NCBI GenBank assembly: GCA_000517565.1
Contig: CP007051.1
Span: 829,039 to 893,038, forward strand
Source of the DNA: Desulfurella acetivorans A63
GTDB lineage: Bacteria; Campylobacterota_A; Desulfurellia; Desulfurellales; Desulfurellaceae
Reading direction: 5' to 3'
Length of the DNA stretch: 64,000 bases
In this document: piece by piece, positions 43,568 to 53,310 of the stretch
Numbering within the stretch: position 1 is the stretch's first letter
How the letters are laid out: each line of letters begins with the position of its first letter
Made by a program: the position numbers and the translations under genes
Notes under the pieces: model-generated
What the model saw: only the letters and a program-made list of their open reading frames with translations
What the model was told of the DNA's origin: nothing
Database searches by the model: none

Positions 43568-43960
43568 TTAATTATTTTGCTCTTTTTTGTATATTCTTTC
43601 GTATTCACCAAGAAAACTATCTATACTATCTCTGAGATTTGTTAGTATCTCAGCCCATTTTGCTAAGTTATCCCTGCCGGCTTTTGTAATGGCATAAATT
43701 CGCCTTGCATTGCCCTTTTCTTGCAAATTCCATTTGGATTTAATAAGTCCCTCTTTTTCCATTGTACGAAGAGTTTTGTAAACATAACCTAGCTCGTAAT
43801 TTTCATAATGTATACCCATATTCTTTAATTTTTCGATTAAATCATAGCCATGGGATTCTTCTATGCCAATGAAAAAAAGTAAAAAAGCTCTTAAAAATCT
43901 TGGTGGACGTTCTCCGGGATATTCTTTACACCAACCTTTTATTTTAATTTGCGATTCCAT
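43568..43960 (-). CDS. PadR-family transcriptional regulator
   Basis: A 130-residue winged-helix regulator. The PadR core is seen in RAFLLFFIGIEESHGYDLIEKLKNMGIHYENYELGYVYKTLRTMEKEGLIKSKW and RRIYAITKAGRDNLAKWAEIL. PadR proteins repress membrane or stress genes and sense small ligands. It lies between truB (17-base overlap) and the HD-GYP gene, so it may be a passenger of the translation operon rather than its regulator. Confidence 0.88.
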   Translation of the reverse strand: MESQIKIKGWCKEYPGERPPRFLRAFLLFFIGIEESHGYDLIEKLKNMGIHYENYELGYVYKTLRTMEKEGLIKSKWNLQEKGNARRIYAITKAGRDNLAKWAEILTNLRDSIDSFLGEYERIYKKEQNN

Positions 43961-44657
43961 TAGACACCTCCAACATATCTATTTTAGTAATATACTTTAC
44001 TTTTTCAATAGGAATAATGTGATTTTGACTGACACAACATAATTCCACAGCATCTTTAATACTAAATGGGAAAATATATAATCTCTCTAAATAGGTAACA
44101 GTTGCATAAGAGTTAATTGATCTTGCAATATCTCTTGCAAGTGCTCTAATGTAGGTTCCTTTGGAACAGGTTATCTTTATCTCTAAGACACCATTATTGT
44201 AATTTAATATATCAATAGATGATATGTAAACTGTTTTTTTGGGTAAAACAACGTGTTGGTTTGAAAGTGCATATTTATAGAGCCTTTTGCCATATACTTT
44301 AACATTAGAATATATAGGCACAATTTGTTCAATTTTACCGATGAAATTTTGTGTGATGGTTTTTAATATATCATCTAAATTGGGTATTTTATTATTTTGA
44401 TACACAATGTTTCCTGTAATATCTAGTGTATCTGTCTCAAAACCAAATGTTATTTTTGCTTTGTATACTTTATAGCTTTTTTCAAAAAAAGATAATAATT
44501 TTGTGGCTTTTCCTATTCCAATAACCATTAATCCACATGCAAATTTATCTAAAGTCCCGCTATGACCAACTTTAACATTAAAAATTTTTTTTATTTTTTT
44601 AACGACATCAAATGAAGTAATACCGCTTGGTTTATCAATAAGCAGAATACCATTCAT
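43944..44657 (-). CDS. truB: tRNA pseudouridine(55) synthase TruB
   Basis: A 237-residue enzyme forming pseudouridine 55 in the tRNA T-loop. The start MNGILLIDKPSGITSFDVVKKIK and catalytic D37 in VGHSGTLDKFACGLMVIGIGKATK are typical, with YKAKITFGFETDTLDITG and CSKGTYIRALARDIA following. The C-terminal PUA part is much reduced, a common short form. It overlaps nrnA by four bases and padR by 17. Confidence 0.94.
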   Translation of the reverse strand: MNGILLIDKPSGITSFDVVKKIKKIFNVKVGHSGTLDKFACGLMVIGIGKATKLLSFFEKSYKVYKAKITFGFETDTLDITGNIVYQNNKIPNLDDILKTITQNFIGKIEQIVPIYSNVKVYGKRLYKYALSNQHVVLPKKTVYISSIDILNYNNGVLEIKITCSKGTYIRALARDIARSINSYATVTYLERLYIFPFSIKDAVELCCVSQNHIIPIEKVKYITKIDMLEVSNGIAN

Positions 44658-45613
44658 GATAAAAAAGAAAAAGCTTTAATAAGTTTTTCTTTAATACCTT
44701 CTATACTACCTTCCAGTTCAAATCCAGCGGCATTTTTATGTCCACCGCCACCAAAAGATGCTGCAATATTTGATACATCTACTTCATCTTTCGAACGTAA
44801 ACTTACTTTTATAAAATTTGGTCTATCTTCCCTTAATAGAACTCCTACTTCACAACCTTTTACACTTCTTGCAATATTAACAAAACCTTCTGTATCATCT
44901 GAAGTAGTGTTTGTCTCATTATACATTTTTTGTGTAATATGCATTATTATAAGTTTATTGTTGTAATAAGGTGTTATTGTATTTATAGCCTGCCCCATTA
45001 ATTTTAATGTAGATAATTTTTTAGATTCATATATATTATATGCGATTTTCCACGGCTTAACGCCTAAGTCTATAAGATCTGAAGCAATTCTAAAGGCATT
45101 TGCGCTAGTTGATGAATACCTAAAAGATCCCGTGTCTGTTAATATACTTAAGTATAAGTATTCTGCTGTTTTAAGACTTATTGGTATATTATTAAACTTT
45201 AAAATTTCGTAGATTAAGCAACCTACTGCAGCTGCCTGTGGTACGACATAATTAATATTGCCATATTGTGTATTTGTTGGGTGATGATCTATATTTATTA
45301 AAATCTTGTCTTTAACATAATTTTTGTCAAGTTTAGTCCTTTCAAAATCAGCACTATCTACTGTTATAATAACTTGAGCTTTTTCATTGTTTTGTAGTTG
45401 TAAAATATTCTTTACATCATCAAGAAAAAAGTATAAATCAGATATTTTGGATGTATTTGCTACGATAGTATTTTTACCATATTCAGTTAGCGCTTTATAA
45501 AGAGCTAAACTTGAGCCTATTGCATCACCATCAGGATCTTTATGCCCTACAATGAGAAAATCATTGTAGTTTTTTAAGTAATATCCTATTTTTTCCAATA
45601 TATTTTCACTCAT
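44654..45613 (-). CDS. nrnA: DHH-family nanoRNase/pAp phosphatase NrnA
   Basis: A 319-residue DHH/DHHA1 phosphoesterase that degrades 2-5-nt RNA and dephosphorylates pAp. Motifs are HKDPDGDAIGSSLALYKAL, VDSADFERTK, the DHH centre LINIDHHPTNTQYG and the C-terminal SFGGGGHKNAAGFEL. Position between rbfA and truB is common in bacteria that lack oligoribonuclease Orn. It overlaps both neighbours. Confidence 0.92.
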   Translation of the reverse strand: MSENILEKIGYYLKNYNDFLIVGHKDPDGDAIGSSLALYKALTEYGKNTIVANTSKISDLYFFLDDVKNILQLQNNEKAQVIITVDSADFERTKLDKNYVKDKILINIDHHPTNTQYGNINYVVPQAAAVGCLIYEILKFNNIPISLKTAEYLYLSILTDTGSFRYSSTSANAFRIASDLIDLGVKPWKIAYNIYESKKLSTLKLMGQAINTITPYYNNKLIIMHITQKMYNETNTTSDDTEGFVNIARSVKGCEVGVLLREDRPNFIKVSLRSKDEVDVSNIAASFGGGGHKNAAGFELEGSIEGIKEKLIKAFSFLS

Positions 45614-45959
45614 TTTTAATCTGCCTCAATATTTCATCAATTTTAAAACCATTTTCAATGGATTTATCGTAAACAAACCTAAATGTTGGCTTGTTACGCA
45701 ACTGTATTTTTTCACAAGTTTTTCTGCTTATGAAGCCGCTGGATTTATTTATTAGATTAGTAATTTCTTTTTTTGAAATTTCACTTAATTCACAACTAAA
45801 GTAAATCTTTGCGTACTTAAAGTCTTTGCTTAATTCTACATCTGTTATTGTAACGCTTTTTAAGCGTTCGTCATTAAGATCAAATTCAATAACATTTGCA
45901 ATTATTTTTTTCAGCGTACTTGATACTCTTTGTGTTCTTTTATAAGGTTTTGTATTCAT
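45606..45959 (-). CDS. rbfA: Ribosome-binding factor A
   Basis: A 117-residue KH-type protein that helps mature the 30S subunit. KPYKRTQRVSSTLKKIIANVIEF, ERLKSVTITDVELSKDFKYAKIYFSC and LRNKPTFRFVYDKSIENGFKIDEIL match the family along the chain. It overlaps the DUF503 gene by four bases and nrnA by eight. Confidence 0.93.
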   Translation of the reverse strand: MNTKPYKRTQRVSSTLKKIIANVIEFDLNDERLKSVTITDVELSKDFKYAKIYFSCELSEISKKEITNLINKSSGFISRKTCEKIQLRNKPTFRFVYDKSIENGFKIDEILRQIKNE

Positions 45960-46249
45960 AATATCTGCCTTTCTATATGTAAAATTTCTATTAAATAATT
46001 ATTTAAAATGAAATTATAAATGTTGTCCATAAACTTTTCGGTTGCACTTTTTTTATTAGAAACCGTAGCAATTGCCAATGTAGCTTTATTATAAAGTATC
46101 TTTTCTGATACATCTGCAACAGACACATTATAATTTGCCCTTAGTTTGTTAATAATGCTTGAAATTATGTTTCTTCTATCTTTTATATTAAAAGCATCTT
46201 TTAATAATAATTCAACAATAAGTATGCCAATAAACAAAATACCACACAC
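45956..46249 (-). CDS. DUF503 (YlxP-type) protein
   Basis: A 97-residue small protein of the DUF503 family, whose members sit between infB and rbfA in many bacteria. The matching part is GILIVELLLKDAFNIKDRRNIISSIINKLRANYNVSVADVSE. The function is not firmly known; ribosome assembly is suspected from context. It starts at a GTG 2 bases after infB; a later TTG start is possible, as the first few residues exceed the usual N-terminus. Confidence 0.88.
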   Translation of the reverse strand: MCGILFIGILIVELLLKDAFNIKDRRNIISSIINKLRANYNVSVADVSEKILYNKATLAIATVSNKKSATEKFMDNIYNFILNNYLIEILHIERQIL

Positions 46250-46251
46250 CT

Positions 46252-48366
46252 CTAAAGTGTTTTTTTAATCTCTTTTAATATATATGATTCGAGCTGATCA
46301 CCAACATTTATATCGTTAAACTTGTCGATTCTAATACCACACTCATATCCAGCAACAACTTCTTGGACATCATCTTTAAATCTCTTTAAAGATGCAATAG
46401 ATCCCTCAAAAATTATTACGCCATTTCTAATAACACGTATTTTTGAATTTCTTGTAACTTTACCGTAAGTTACATAACATCCTGCTACATTACCAATTTT
46501 TGGCACGCTGAAAACTTCCCTGACATCTATTCTACCTAAGATCTCCTCTTCAATGGTTGGTGAGAGTAAACCGGATAAGGCTTTTTTTATATCTTCTATA
46601 ATATCGTATATAATTTTGTATGTTCTAATTTCGACTTTTAAATCATTTGCAAGTTTTAGGGCATCATTTGAAGGCCTTACATTGAATCCTATTATAATTG
46701 CATTGGAAACACTTGCTAAATTTACATCAGATTTTGTAATCTCGCCTACGCCAGAATGTATTATTTTAACAGCAACTTCATCTGTTGATACTTTCTGGAC
46801 AGAATTTGAAATTGCTTCAATAGAACCAAACACATCAGCTTTTATCAAAATTGGAAGTTCTTTTATTTGACCTGAAGATAAGCTTTCAAATATATTTTCT
46901 AAGCTAACAGCAGATTTTTTTTGTAAACTTGCCTTGTATTTTTCTTTTCTTTCTTCAGCTATCGATTTTGCTGTTTTTTCATCTTTAACCACAAATAACA
47001 CATCCCCTGCTTCCGGCACATCGTGGAGACCAAGAATTTCCACAGGCATTGAAACTGTGGCTTTTTTAACTCTTTTTCCTTTATCGTCAATAAGTACTTT
47101 AGCTTTACCGTAAGCAATACCAGCTACTATGCTATCTCCTACATTTAGTGTACCTTCTTGAATAACAACATCGCAAACAGGTCCCCTTTGCTTGTCAAGT
47201 TTTGCTTCTAAAACAATACCTTTTGCGCGCTTGTTTGGATTTGCTTTTAATTCCATAATCTCTGCTTGTAGCAAAATACTCTCAAGCAAATCATCAATAC
47301 CAATATTTTTTTTTGCGCTTACATTTACAAATAAATTTTCCCCCCCCCACTCTTCTGGTATTATATTGTGATGAGACAGTTCTTGCTTTACTTTATCTGG
47401 GTTTGCATTTGGTTTATCTATTTTATTTATTGCTACAACAATAGGAACATTTGCTGCCTTTGCATGATTTATTGCTTCTATTGTTTGTGGCATTACACCG
47501 TCATCAGCTGCAACAACAAGAACAACAATATCAGTTAAAAGTGCACCTCGGGCTCTCATTTCTGTAAATGCTTCATGTCCTGGTGTGTCTAAAAAAGTAA
47601 TTTGCTTACCTTTATAGTTAACAGAATATGCGCCAATATGCTGTGTAATTCCACCTGATTCTTTCGCAACTACATGTGTGTGTCTAATTGCATCAAGTAT
47701 TGAAGTTTTTCCGTGATCAACATGCCCCATTACTGTAACAATTGGAGGTCGTGGCTGTAAATCTTTTTCATCATCGAGACTTTCTGTTTCTTCTAAAATG
47801 GTTTTTTCTAAAGTTTTTTCTTCAACCTCTACGCCATAGTCTTGAGCAATTATTTTTGCGGCATCTAGATCTATAATGTCGTTTTTTCTAACCATTATGC
47901 CAAGTGCAAATAATTTTTGAATTATTTCTGAAAAATCTACATCAAGCATCGATGCAAACTCAAACACTGTAGTGTTTTTTCCTATTTGAATTGTCTTTAT
48001 TTGCTCTTCTTGTTCTTCTTTGGATGGTTTTTTATAGTGCTTTTTTTTGCCCTTTAATTTTTGTGGCAGCGATGCTTCAATAAGCTCCTTTTTTTTAGCA
48101 CTTATAAACTCAGGTCGCTTTTCTTTTGGTTTTTCTTTAAGCTTTTCGTCAATTTTAGGTTTTTCTTCCATTTTTTGCTTTTTTTGTTTTTGTGATTCTT
48201 CTTTTTCTGGAGTTTTTTGTGGTTTTTCTTTATTTTCTAACTTATCTAATATATCATCCGGTATTGTACTAAAATTGCTTTTAACATCAATTCCCAAATT
48301 GTGTAGTCTTTGTATAAGTACGCTACTTTTTATATTAAGCTTTTTCGCTGCTTCATATACTCTCAC
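46252..48366 (-). CDS. infB: Translation initiation factor IF-2
   Basis: A 704-residue GTPase that brings initiator tRNA to the 30S subunit. After an N-terminal [23 protein letters not shown] domain and a lysine-rich linker (about 50-130), the G domain begins [20 protein letters not shown], with [16 protein letters not shown] and [13 protein letters not shown]. The C-terminal domains are complete. The gene carries a run of nine G in its coding strand (47340-47348), encoding the WGGE stretch. It starts at a GTG with GGGGG ahead. Confidence 0.97.
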   Translation of the reverse strand: MRVYEAAKKLNIKSSVLIQRLHNLGIDVKSNFSTIPDDILDKLENKEKPQKTPEKEESQKQKKQKMEEKPKIDEKLKEKPKEKRPEFISAKKKELIEASLPQKLKGKKKHYKKPSKEEQEEQIKTIQIGKNTTVFEFASMLDVDFSEIIQKLFALGIMVRKNDIIDLDAAKIIAQDYGVEVEEKTLEKTILEETESLDDEKDLQPRPPIVTVMGHVDHGKTSILDAIRHTHVVAKESGGITQHIGAYSVNYKGKQITFLDTPGHEAFTEMRARGALLTDIVVLVVAADDGVMPQTIEAINHAKAANVPIVVAINKIDKPNANPDKVKQELSHHNIIPEEWGGENLFVNVSAKKNIGIDDLLESILLQAEIMELKANPNKRAKGIVLEAKLDKQRGPVCDVVIQEGTLNVGDSIVAGIAYGKAKVLIDDKGKRVKKATVSMPVEILGLHDVPEAGDVLFVVKDEKTAKSIAEERKEKYKASLQKKSAVSLENIFESLSSGQIKELPILIKADVFGSIEAISNSVQKVSTDEVAVKIIHSGVGEITKSDVNLASVSNAIIIGFNVRPSNDALKLANDLKVEIRTYKIIYDIIEDIKKALSGLLSPTIEEEILGRIDVREVFSVPKIGNVAGCYVTYGKVTRNSKIRVIRNGVIIFEGSIASLKRFKDDVQEVVAGYECGIRIDKFNDINVGDQLESYILKEIKKTL
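47340..47348 (-). repeat. Nine-G tract in the infB coding strand
   Basis: A run of nine C on the forward strand (nine G in the infB sense strand) encodes the middle of EEWGGENLF. It is the longest G/C homopolymer I saw in an AT-rich window. Such tracts are prone to slippage; a loss or gain here would break IF-2. Confidence 0.9.
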
Positions 48367-48378
48367 TAATTACCCCCT

Positions 48379-49653
48379 TTAAGTGGTTTGATTTAATACA
48401 TCGAAGATCTTTTGAGCTCTTTTTTCACCAATACCTTTTATATTTTTTAAATCATCGAGAGTTAAAGTTTTTAATTGCTCTAAAGATCTAATTCCGCTAT
48501 CATAGAGCTTATTTGCTAAATTTTCTGTTATCGATTCAACTGACATTAATTCATCGATTATTTCTTCTTTTGTTTTTTCTGTTTCTTTAGGTTTTTCTTC
48601 TTGAATATTTTTATCCATTTCGGATTCTTTTATTATGTCGATATTAACACCAGTAAGTTTTGCTACAAGTTTCACATTAACTCCCATTTTGCCAATAGCA
48701 GCTGAAAATTCTTCATCGGGAACATATACTTTTGCCCTTTTTTCATCTTCATAAAGTTCTATATAGGATACTTTGCTAGGTGCTAGGGCATTTTTAATGT
48801 AAATGCTTAAATTTGCACTCCATCTTATTACATCAACCTTTTCGTCGCCCAATTCTTTTACAATTGCAGAAATACGAGTTCCTTTTGCACCAACACATGT
48901 ACCGATCGGATCAATTTTTGAATCTTTTGAGTAAACCGCTACTTTTGTACGTTTTGACGGTTCTCTAGCTATAGCTTTTATTTCTACACTACCGTCTCTT
49001 ACTTCTGGAACTTCTTTCATGAAAAGCTCTTTTACAAAACCAGGATGCGTTCTTGAAAGAATAAGTTTAACACCTTTTGGTTCTTCAAGTACATCCATTA
49101 CATAAGCTTTTATAGTTTCACCAACCACGTATTTATCGCCTGGAGATTGTTCTTTTTTTGGTAGTATTCCTATAGCATTTTTAAAATCAACTATACAATC
49201 ATTATAAACACCTACGCTCCATATTTCACCTGTTACAATTTTACCTATTTTTTTTGTGTAATCTTCGTATGTTACGCGTTTTTCTAAATCTTTAAACATT
49301 TTAGACATAACATTTTTGGCAGTAGAAACTGCAATTCTGCCTAATTCTTCTGGATCAAACTCCACATCTACATAATCACCAATATTTACATTTGGATCGA
49401 TTTTTCTAGCTTCTTCAAGTGAAATTTCATTATGCTTTTTTGGCGTTTCAACAACCCTTTTTTCTATATAAATGTTAAAAATCTGATTTTGAGTATCTAG
49501 AGAAGTTTTTACTACACAATCCTCTCCATATTTTTTAGCAATTGAAATCTTTATAGCTTCAGCAAGTGATTCAATTACAGCTGAAGAATTTATATTGTGT
49601 TCCTTTGCTATTACATTTGCAATCTCAAATATTTCTCTCACTGCTTCCCCCAC
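48379..49653 (-). CDS. nusA: Transcription termination/antitermination factor NusA
   Basis: A 424-residue NusA with the N-terminal polymerase-binding domain, an S1 domain (about 130-200), two KH domains (VGAKGTRISAIVKELGDEKVDVIRW and SAAIGKMGVNVKLVAKLTGVNIDII) and a C-terminal helix-hairpin-helix tail (ENLANKLYDSGIRSLEQLKTLTLDDLKNIKGIGEKRAQKI). It overlaps rimP by one base and precedes infB by 12. Confidence 0.96.
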   Translation of the reverse strand: MGEAVREIFEIANVIAKEHNINSSAVIESLAEAIKISIAKKYGEDCVVKTSLDTQNQIFNIYIEKRVVETPKKHNEISLEEARKIDPNVNIGDYVDVEFDPEELGRIAVSTAKNVMSKMFKDLEKRVTYEDYTKKIGKIVTGEIWSVGVYNDCIVDFKNAIGILPKKEQSPGDKYVVGETIKAYVMDVLEEPKGVKLILSRTHPGFVKELFMKEVPEVRDGSVEIKAIAREPSKRTKVAVYSKDSKIDPIGTCVGAKGTRISAIVKELGDEKVDVIRWSANLSIYIKNALAPSKVSYIELYEDEKRAKVYVPDEEFSAAIGKMGVNVKLVAKLTGVNIDIIKESEMDKNIQEEKPKETEKTKEEIIDELMSVESITENLANKLYDSGIRSLEQLKTLTLDDLKNIKGIGEKRAQKIFDVLNQTT

Positions 49654-50105
49654 TAAATTAAGTTTAACTTAGCTTTTTTAATATCTTTATAATCAATGAA
49701 AATTTTTAATTGGCCACTTTGAATTTCAACGCCATCATCCGTTACACTAACAATTTTTCCTGAAATGTTCTTTTGATTATCTATTGGATTAAATAGATTA
49801 ATTAAGCACTCTTTACCAATTGAGTCTTCATAGTGTTTTTTAGTTTTAAGGTTTCTGTTTATGCCAGGACTTGAAACTTCAAGAATATAACTTTCTTGTA
49901 TAATATTTTCAACATCAAGGACAACAGATATGTGTTTACTTACCACTTCACAGTCATTTAAGCTTACGCCACCAGCTTTATCTATGTATACAGTAAGCTT
50001 TCCTTTTTTAGAACCTTTTGAGTATGTTAGGTCATACAATTCATAACCCATAGCTTCTATGGAATTTTTCAAAATTTTTGTAAGAGTCTCTTCAAAAACA
50101 TTCAT
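49653..50105 (-). CDS. rimP: Ribosome maturation factor RimP
   Basis: A 150-residue factor for 30S assembly. It has EAMGYELYDLTYSKGSKKGKLTVYIDKAGGVSLNDCEVVSKHISVVLD and ESYILEVSSPGINRNLKTKKHYEDSIG, the core signatures. It is the first gene of the nusA-infB operon, as in most bacteria. AAAGG lies ahead of the ATG. Confidence 0.95.
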   Translation of the reverse strand: MNVFEETLTKILKNSIEAMGYELYDLTYSKGSKKGKLTVYIDKAGGVSLNDCEVVSKHISVVLDVENIIQESYILEVSSPGINRNLKTKKHYEDSIGKECLINLFNPIDNQKNISGKIVSVTDDGVEIQSGQLKIFIDYKDIKKAKLNLI

Positions 50106-50227
50106 TTTACAACCTTTACGCCCTCATATAATGTAGGGAGAAATTACACAAAAAAATTACAAGCAACATTGTTAATATACATAAATTTATGAGATAAGTC
50201 AAGGTATAAAAACGGTTTAGTAGTAGC

Positions 50228-50255
50228 TTGACTTATTAAGAAAATTATTTACAAT
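50228..50255 (+). promoter_or_regulatory. Promoter of the cpoB-like to fliA operon
   Basis: TTGACT (50228-50233), 16-base spacer, TACAAT (50250-50255), about 25 bases ahead of the ATG at 50280, with GGGAG as ribosome site. It diverges from rimP. Confidence 0.6.
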
Positions 50256-50279
50256 AACGAAAAAGTGGTGGGAGACCTT

Positions 50280-51080
50280 ATGTTAAAAAATTTGGTTTTG
50301 CTTTGCGTAATCTTTTTGGTGTCTTCTTGTGTTTCTAATCAACAGATACAAAATATAAATTATAAATTGAGTAAAATTGAAAACGCGACAGATCAAAATA
50401 GCAGGGATTTGGATATTATAAAACCAAAAGTGCATGCAATAGAAGAAAAATTAAATGCACTAACAAAAAAAATAGATTTATTAGAAAATTCTACAAATTC
50501 AACTAAAAAAGTCAAAATTTCAGAAAAAACTGTTGTAGAAGCAAGTTTTGACAATAGCACAAATAATATAATAAGTAAAATTCCTCCAGCTAAAGTTGTA
50601 TTTTCAAAAAACACTCAAGAAATTCAAAAAAAAGTTGAAAACAACGAAATCAAACAAAAAAAAGAACAAGAAAAAGCTAGTAAAAAAACCGCTTCACCTT
50701 CTTCTGAGGCTTTGGAAGTATATAATGATGCCCTATCTATATACATGAAAAGAGATTTTTCAAAAGCTTTGGAAAAATTTTTATTATTTTTAAAAGATTA
50801 TCCACATACAACATTGGAACAAAATGCTGTATTTTGGATAGGAAATAGTTATTATAATTTAAACGATTATGATAAAGCATTGAATTATTTTTCTGATTGT
50901 CTAAATAATTTTCCCAAAAAACCTACATTAGAAGGTGGTAAAACTGATGCATGCTTGTTTATGTTATACAAAACCTACAAAGCAATGGGTAACACGCAAA
51001 AAGCTTATGATTATTTAATGCAATTAAAAAAAGAATATCCAATAAATCCATATTTTGAGTTTAGAGGTGTTAAAAAATAA
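50280..51080 (+). CDS. CpoB/YbgF-like TPR lipoprotein
   Basis: A 266-residue lipoprotein (signal MLKNLVLLCVIFLVSSC, lipobox SSC). A coiled-coil-prone N-terminal part (about 20-75) and a lysine-rich linker lead to TPR repeats: ALEVYNDALSIYMKRDFSKALEKFLLFLKDYPHTTLEQNAVFWIGNSYYNLNDYDKALNYFSDCLNNFP, the CpoB (YbgF) pattern. CpoB works with Tol-Pal and peptidoglycan synthases during envelope constriction. No tol or pal gene is beside it. I start at the ATG at 50280, not the GTG at 50265, because GGGAG fits it. cysS begins in its stop codon. Confidence 0.78.
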   Translation: MLKNLVLLCVIFLVSSCVSNQQIQNINYKLSKIENATDQNSRDLDIIKPKVHAIEEKLNALTKKIDLLENSTNSTKKVKISEKTVVEASFDNSTNNIISKIPPAKVVFSKNTQEIQKKVENNEIKQKKEQEKASKKTASPSSEALEVYNDALSIYMKRDFSKALEKFLLFLKDYPHTTLEQNAVFWIGNSYYNLNDYDKALNYFSDCLNNFPKKPTLEGGKTDACLFMLYKTYKAMGNTQKAYDYLMQLKKEYPINPYFEFRGVKK

Positions 51081-52489
51081 TGCTAAAAATATTTAATACA
51101 CAAACAAAAAAGTTAGAAGAATTTGTACCTTTAAATGATAACATTGTTACAATGTATGTATGTGGTGTTACCGTTTATGATTACTGTCATGTTGGACATG
51201 CCAGAAGCGCTATATGTTTTGATATGATATATAGATATTTATTATATAAAGGCTATGATGTAAAGTTTGTTAAGAATTTTACAGATATAGATGATAAAAT
51301 TATCAATAAAGCTAATGAAGAAAACAAGCCCTTTGATGAAATTAGTGAAAAATACATAAAAGAATTTTACACAGATATGGAAGCTATTGGCATAAAAAAA
51401 CCAACATTTGAGCCAAAAGCAACCATGCATATAAAAGATATAATCGATTTTATATCAAAACTAATTGAAAAAGGTTACGCTTATGAAGTTGATGGCGATG
51501 TTTACTACAGTGTTAGCAAATTTGAAGCCTATGGTAAGTTGTCACATAAGAAAATTGAAGAGCTAAAAGCTGGGGCAAGGATTGATATAAACGAAAACAA
51601 GAAAGATCCACTGGATTTTGTTTTATGGAAAAAATCTAAACCTAACGAACCAAGCTGGGATTCGCCATGGGGTAAAGGCAGACCAGGCTGGCATATTGAA
51701 TGTTCTGTAATGAGTATGTACTATTTAGGTGAAACTATAGATATTCACGGTGGTGGTGAAGATTTAATTTTTCCTCACCATGAAAACGAAATAGCTCAAA
51801 GTGAAGCCTTAAGTGACAAACAATTTGTAAGATACTGGATACATAACGGTTTTATTAAGATTAACAACGAAAAAATGTCTAAATCATTGGGTAACTTTTT
51901 TACAATAAGGGATGTATTAAAAAAATTTAATGGAGAAACACTTAGATATTACATGCTTCTTACGCATTACAGAAATCCAATTGACTTTTCATATAATGGG
52001 CTTTTGGCTGCAAAAGAAGCTCTAAATCGCTATTATACATTTTTAATGAGGCTTGATAATACTAAATTTGGCGATGAAGCTTTTAGGATTGATTCGATTG
52101 AAACATTAATTTTTAACTTTGAAAATGCTATGGATAATGATTTTAATACACCTCAAGCTATTGCCGAAGTATTTAACTGCATAAAAGATTTCAATCTTTA
52201 TCTAGACACTTGCCAAAAAAACAATCTAACGCCATCTTTACAATTAAAAAAAACCTTTTTAAATTCTATGTCTAAAATTGCACAGGTTTTGGGAGTATTT
52301 GATAAATCTTATAAAGAATGGTATAATTTAGAAAATAACCAATGGATAGAAGAAAAAATTAAGCAAAGAAACAAAGCAAAAAGGGAAAAAAATTATGCAT
52401 TAGCAGATAGTATACGTAATGAATTGCTTAATGCAGGTATTATTTTAGAAGATTATAAAGATAAAACTATATGGAAAAAAATAAAATAA
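51080..52489 (+). CDS. cysS: Cysteinyl-tRNA synthetase
   Basis: A 469-residue class I synthetase. The HIGH-type motif is HVGHARS, zinc ligands lie in MYVCGVTVYD and WHIECSVMSMYYLG with the GGGEDLIFPHHENE segment, and the KMSKS motif is NEKMSKSLGNF. Length is normal. It overlaps the following sigma gene by 19 bases. Confidence 0.97.
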   Translation: MLKIFNTQTKKLEEFVPLNDNIVTMYVCGVTVYDYCHVGHARSAICFDMIYRYLLYKGYDVKFVKNFTDIDDKIINKANEENKPFDEISEKYIKEFYTDMEAIGIKKPTFEPKATMHIKDIIDFISKLIEKGYAYEVDGDVYYSVSKFEAYGKLSHKKIEELKAGARIDINENKKDPLDFVLWKKSKPNEPSWDSPWGKGRPGWHIECSVMSMYYLGETIDIHGGGEDLIFPHHENEIAQSEALSDKQFVRYWIHNGFIKINNEKMSKSLGNFFTIRDVLKKFNGETLRYYMLLTHYRNPIDFSYNGLLAAKEALNRYYTFLMRLDNTKFGDEAFRIDSIETLIFNFENAMDNDFNTPQAIAEVFNCIKDFNLYLDTCQKNNLTPSLQLKKTFLNSMSKIAQVLGVFDKSYKEWYNLENNQWIEEKIKQRNKAKREKNYALADSIRNELLNAGIILEDYKDKTIWKKIK

Positions 52490-53310
52490 AAATTAAAGAA
52501 AAAGAATCAGAAGTAAAAGATTCTATAAATCAATACCTTGATGAAATATCAAAAATCCCTCTTCTAACAAAAGACGAAGAAATTGAATTAGCTAAAAAAA
52601 TTCAAAAGGGTGATAAAGAGGCGCTAAAAAAACTTGTTAAGCATAATTTAAGATTTGTCGTATCTATTGCTCAACGTTATAAAAATTTTGGTGTTCCGCT
52701 TTCTGATTTAATTAATGAAGGCAATATTGGGTTAATTAAAGCTGCTTCAAAATTTGATCCAGACAAAAATATTAAGTTTATTTCATATGCTGTATGGTGG
52801 ATAAAACAAGCAATATTAAAAACATTAAGCGAGCAAACTTCACCAATTAAAATACCCATTAAAGCACGGGCCAAATCAAATAAGTTAAACTATATAAAAG
52901 ATGCTTATTTTAGAGAATTTGGCGAAGAAATGGACAATGAAGAAGCTTCTAAAGTAAGCGGTTTTAGTGAAAAAGAAATTAGAGATATTGAAACTGGCAG
53001 ACTCAAATTTAATTCTTTAGATAAAGCCATAGCAGAAGATGGTGACAACAATCTACTGGATGTTTTAGAAGATGAAAGCGTATCTGTAGAAGATGAATTC
53101 ATTTATGAATCAAGTATTAATGTTCTTAGAAAACTTTTAAAACAATTACCAAATAGGCAACAAGATATTATTAAAATGAGATTTGGGCTTGATTTAGATA
53201 GACGATATACTTTAGACGAGATTGGAGAAAAATACCATATATCAAAAGAAAGAGTTAGGCAAATAGAAAAAGAAGCTCTAAATAAACTTAAAAAAATGTT
53301 TGATAGATGA
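52471..53310 (+). CDS. Short sigma-70-family factor
   Basis: A 279-residue RNA polymerase sigma factor of group 1/2 type without region 1.1 or the long non-conserved insert. Region 1.2 (SINQYLDEISKIPLLTKDEEIELAKKIQKGD), 2 (LRFVVSIAQRYKNFGVPLSDLINEGNIGLIKAASKFDPDKNIKFISYAVWWIKQAIL), 3 and 4.2 (YTLDEIGEKYHISKERVRQIEKEALNKLKKM) are complete. Region 2.4/3.0 reads EQTSPIKIPIKARAK where the principal factor usually has RTIRIP. I take it as an alternative factor. It overlaps cysS and the DnaJ-TPR gene. Confidence 0.88.
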   Translation: MEKNKIKIKEKESEVKDSINQYLDEISKIPLLTKDEEIELAKKIQKGDKEALKKLVKHNLRFVVSIAQRYKNFGVPLSDLINEGNIGLIKAASKFDPDKNIKFISYAVWWIKQAILKTLSEQTSPIKIPIKARAKSNKLNYIKDAYFREFGEEMDNEEASKVSGFSEKEIRDIETGRLKFNSLDKAIAEDGDNNLLDVLEDESVSVEDEFIYESSINVLRKLLKQLPNRQQDIIKMRFGLDLDRRYTLDEIGEKYHISKERVRQIEKEALNKLKKMFDR

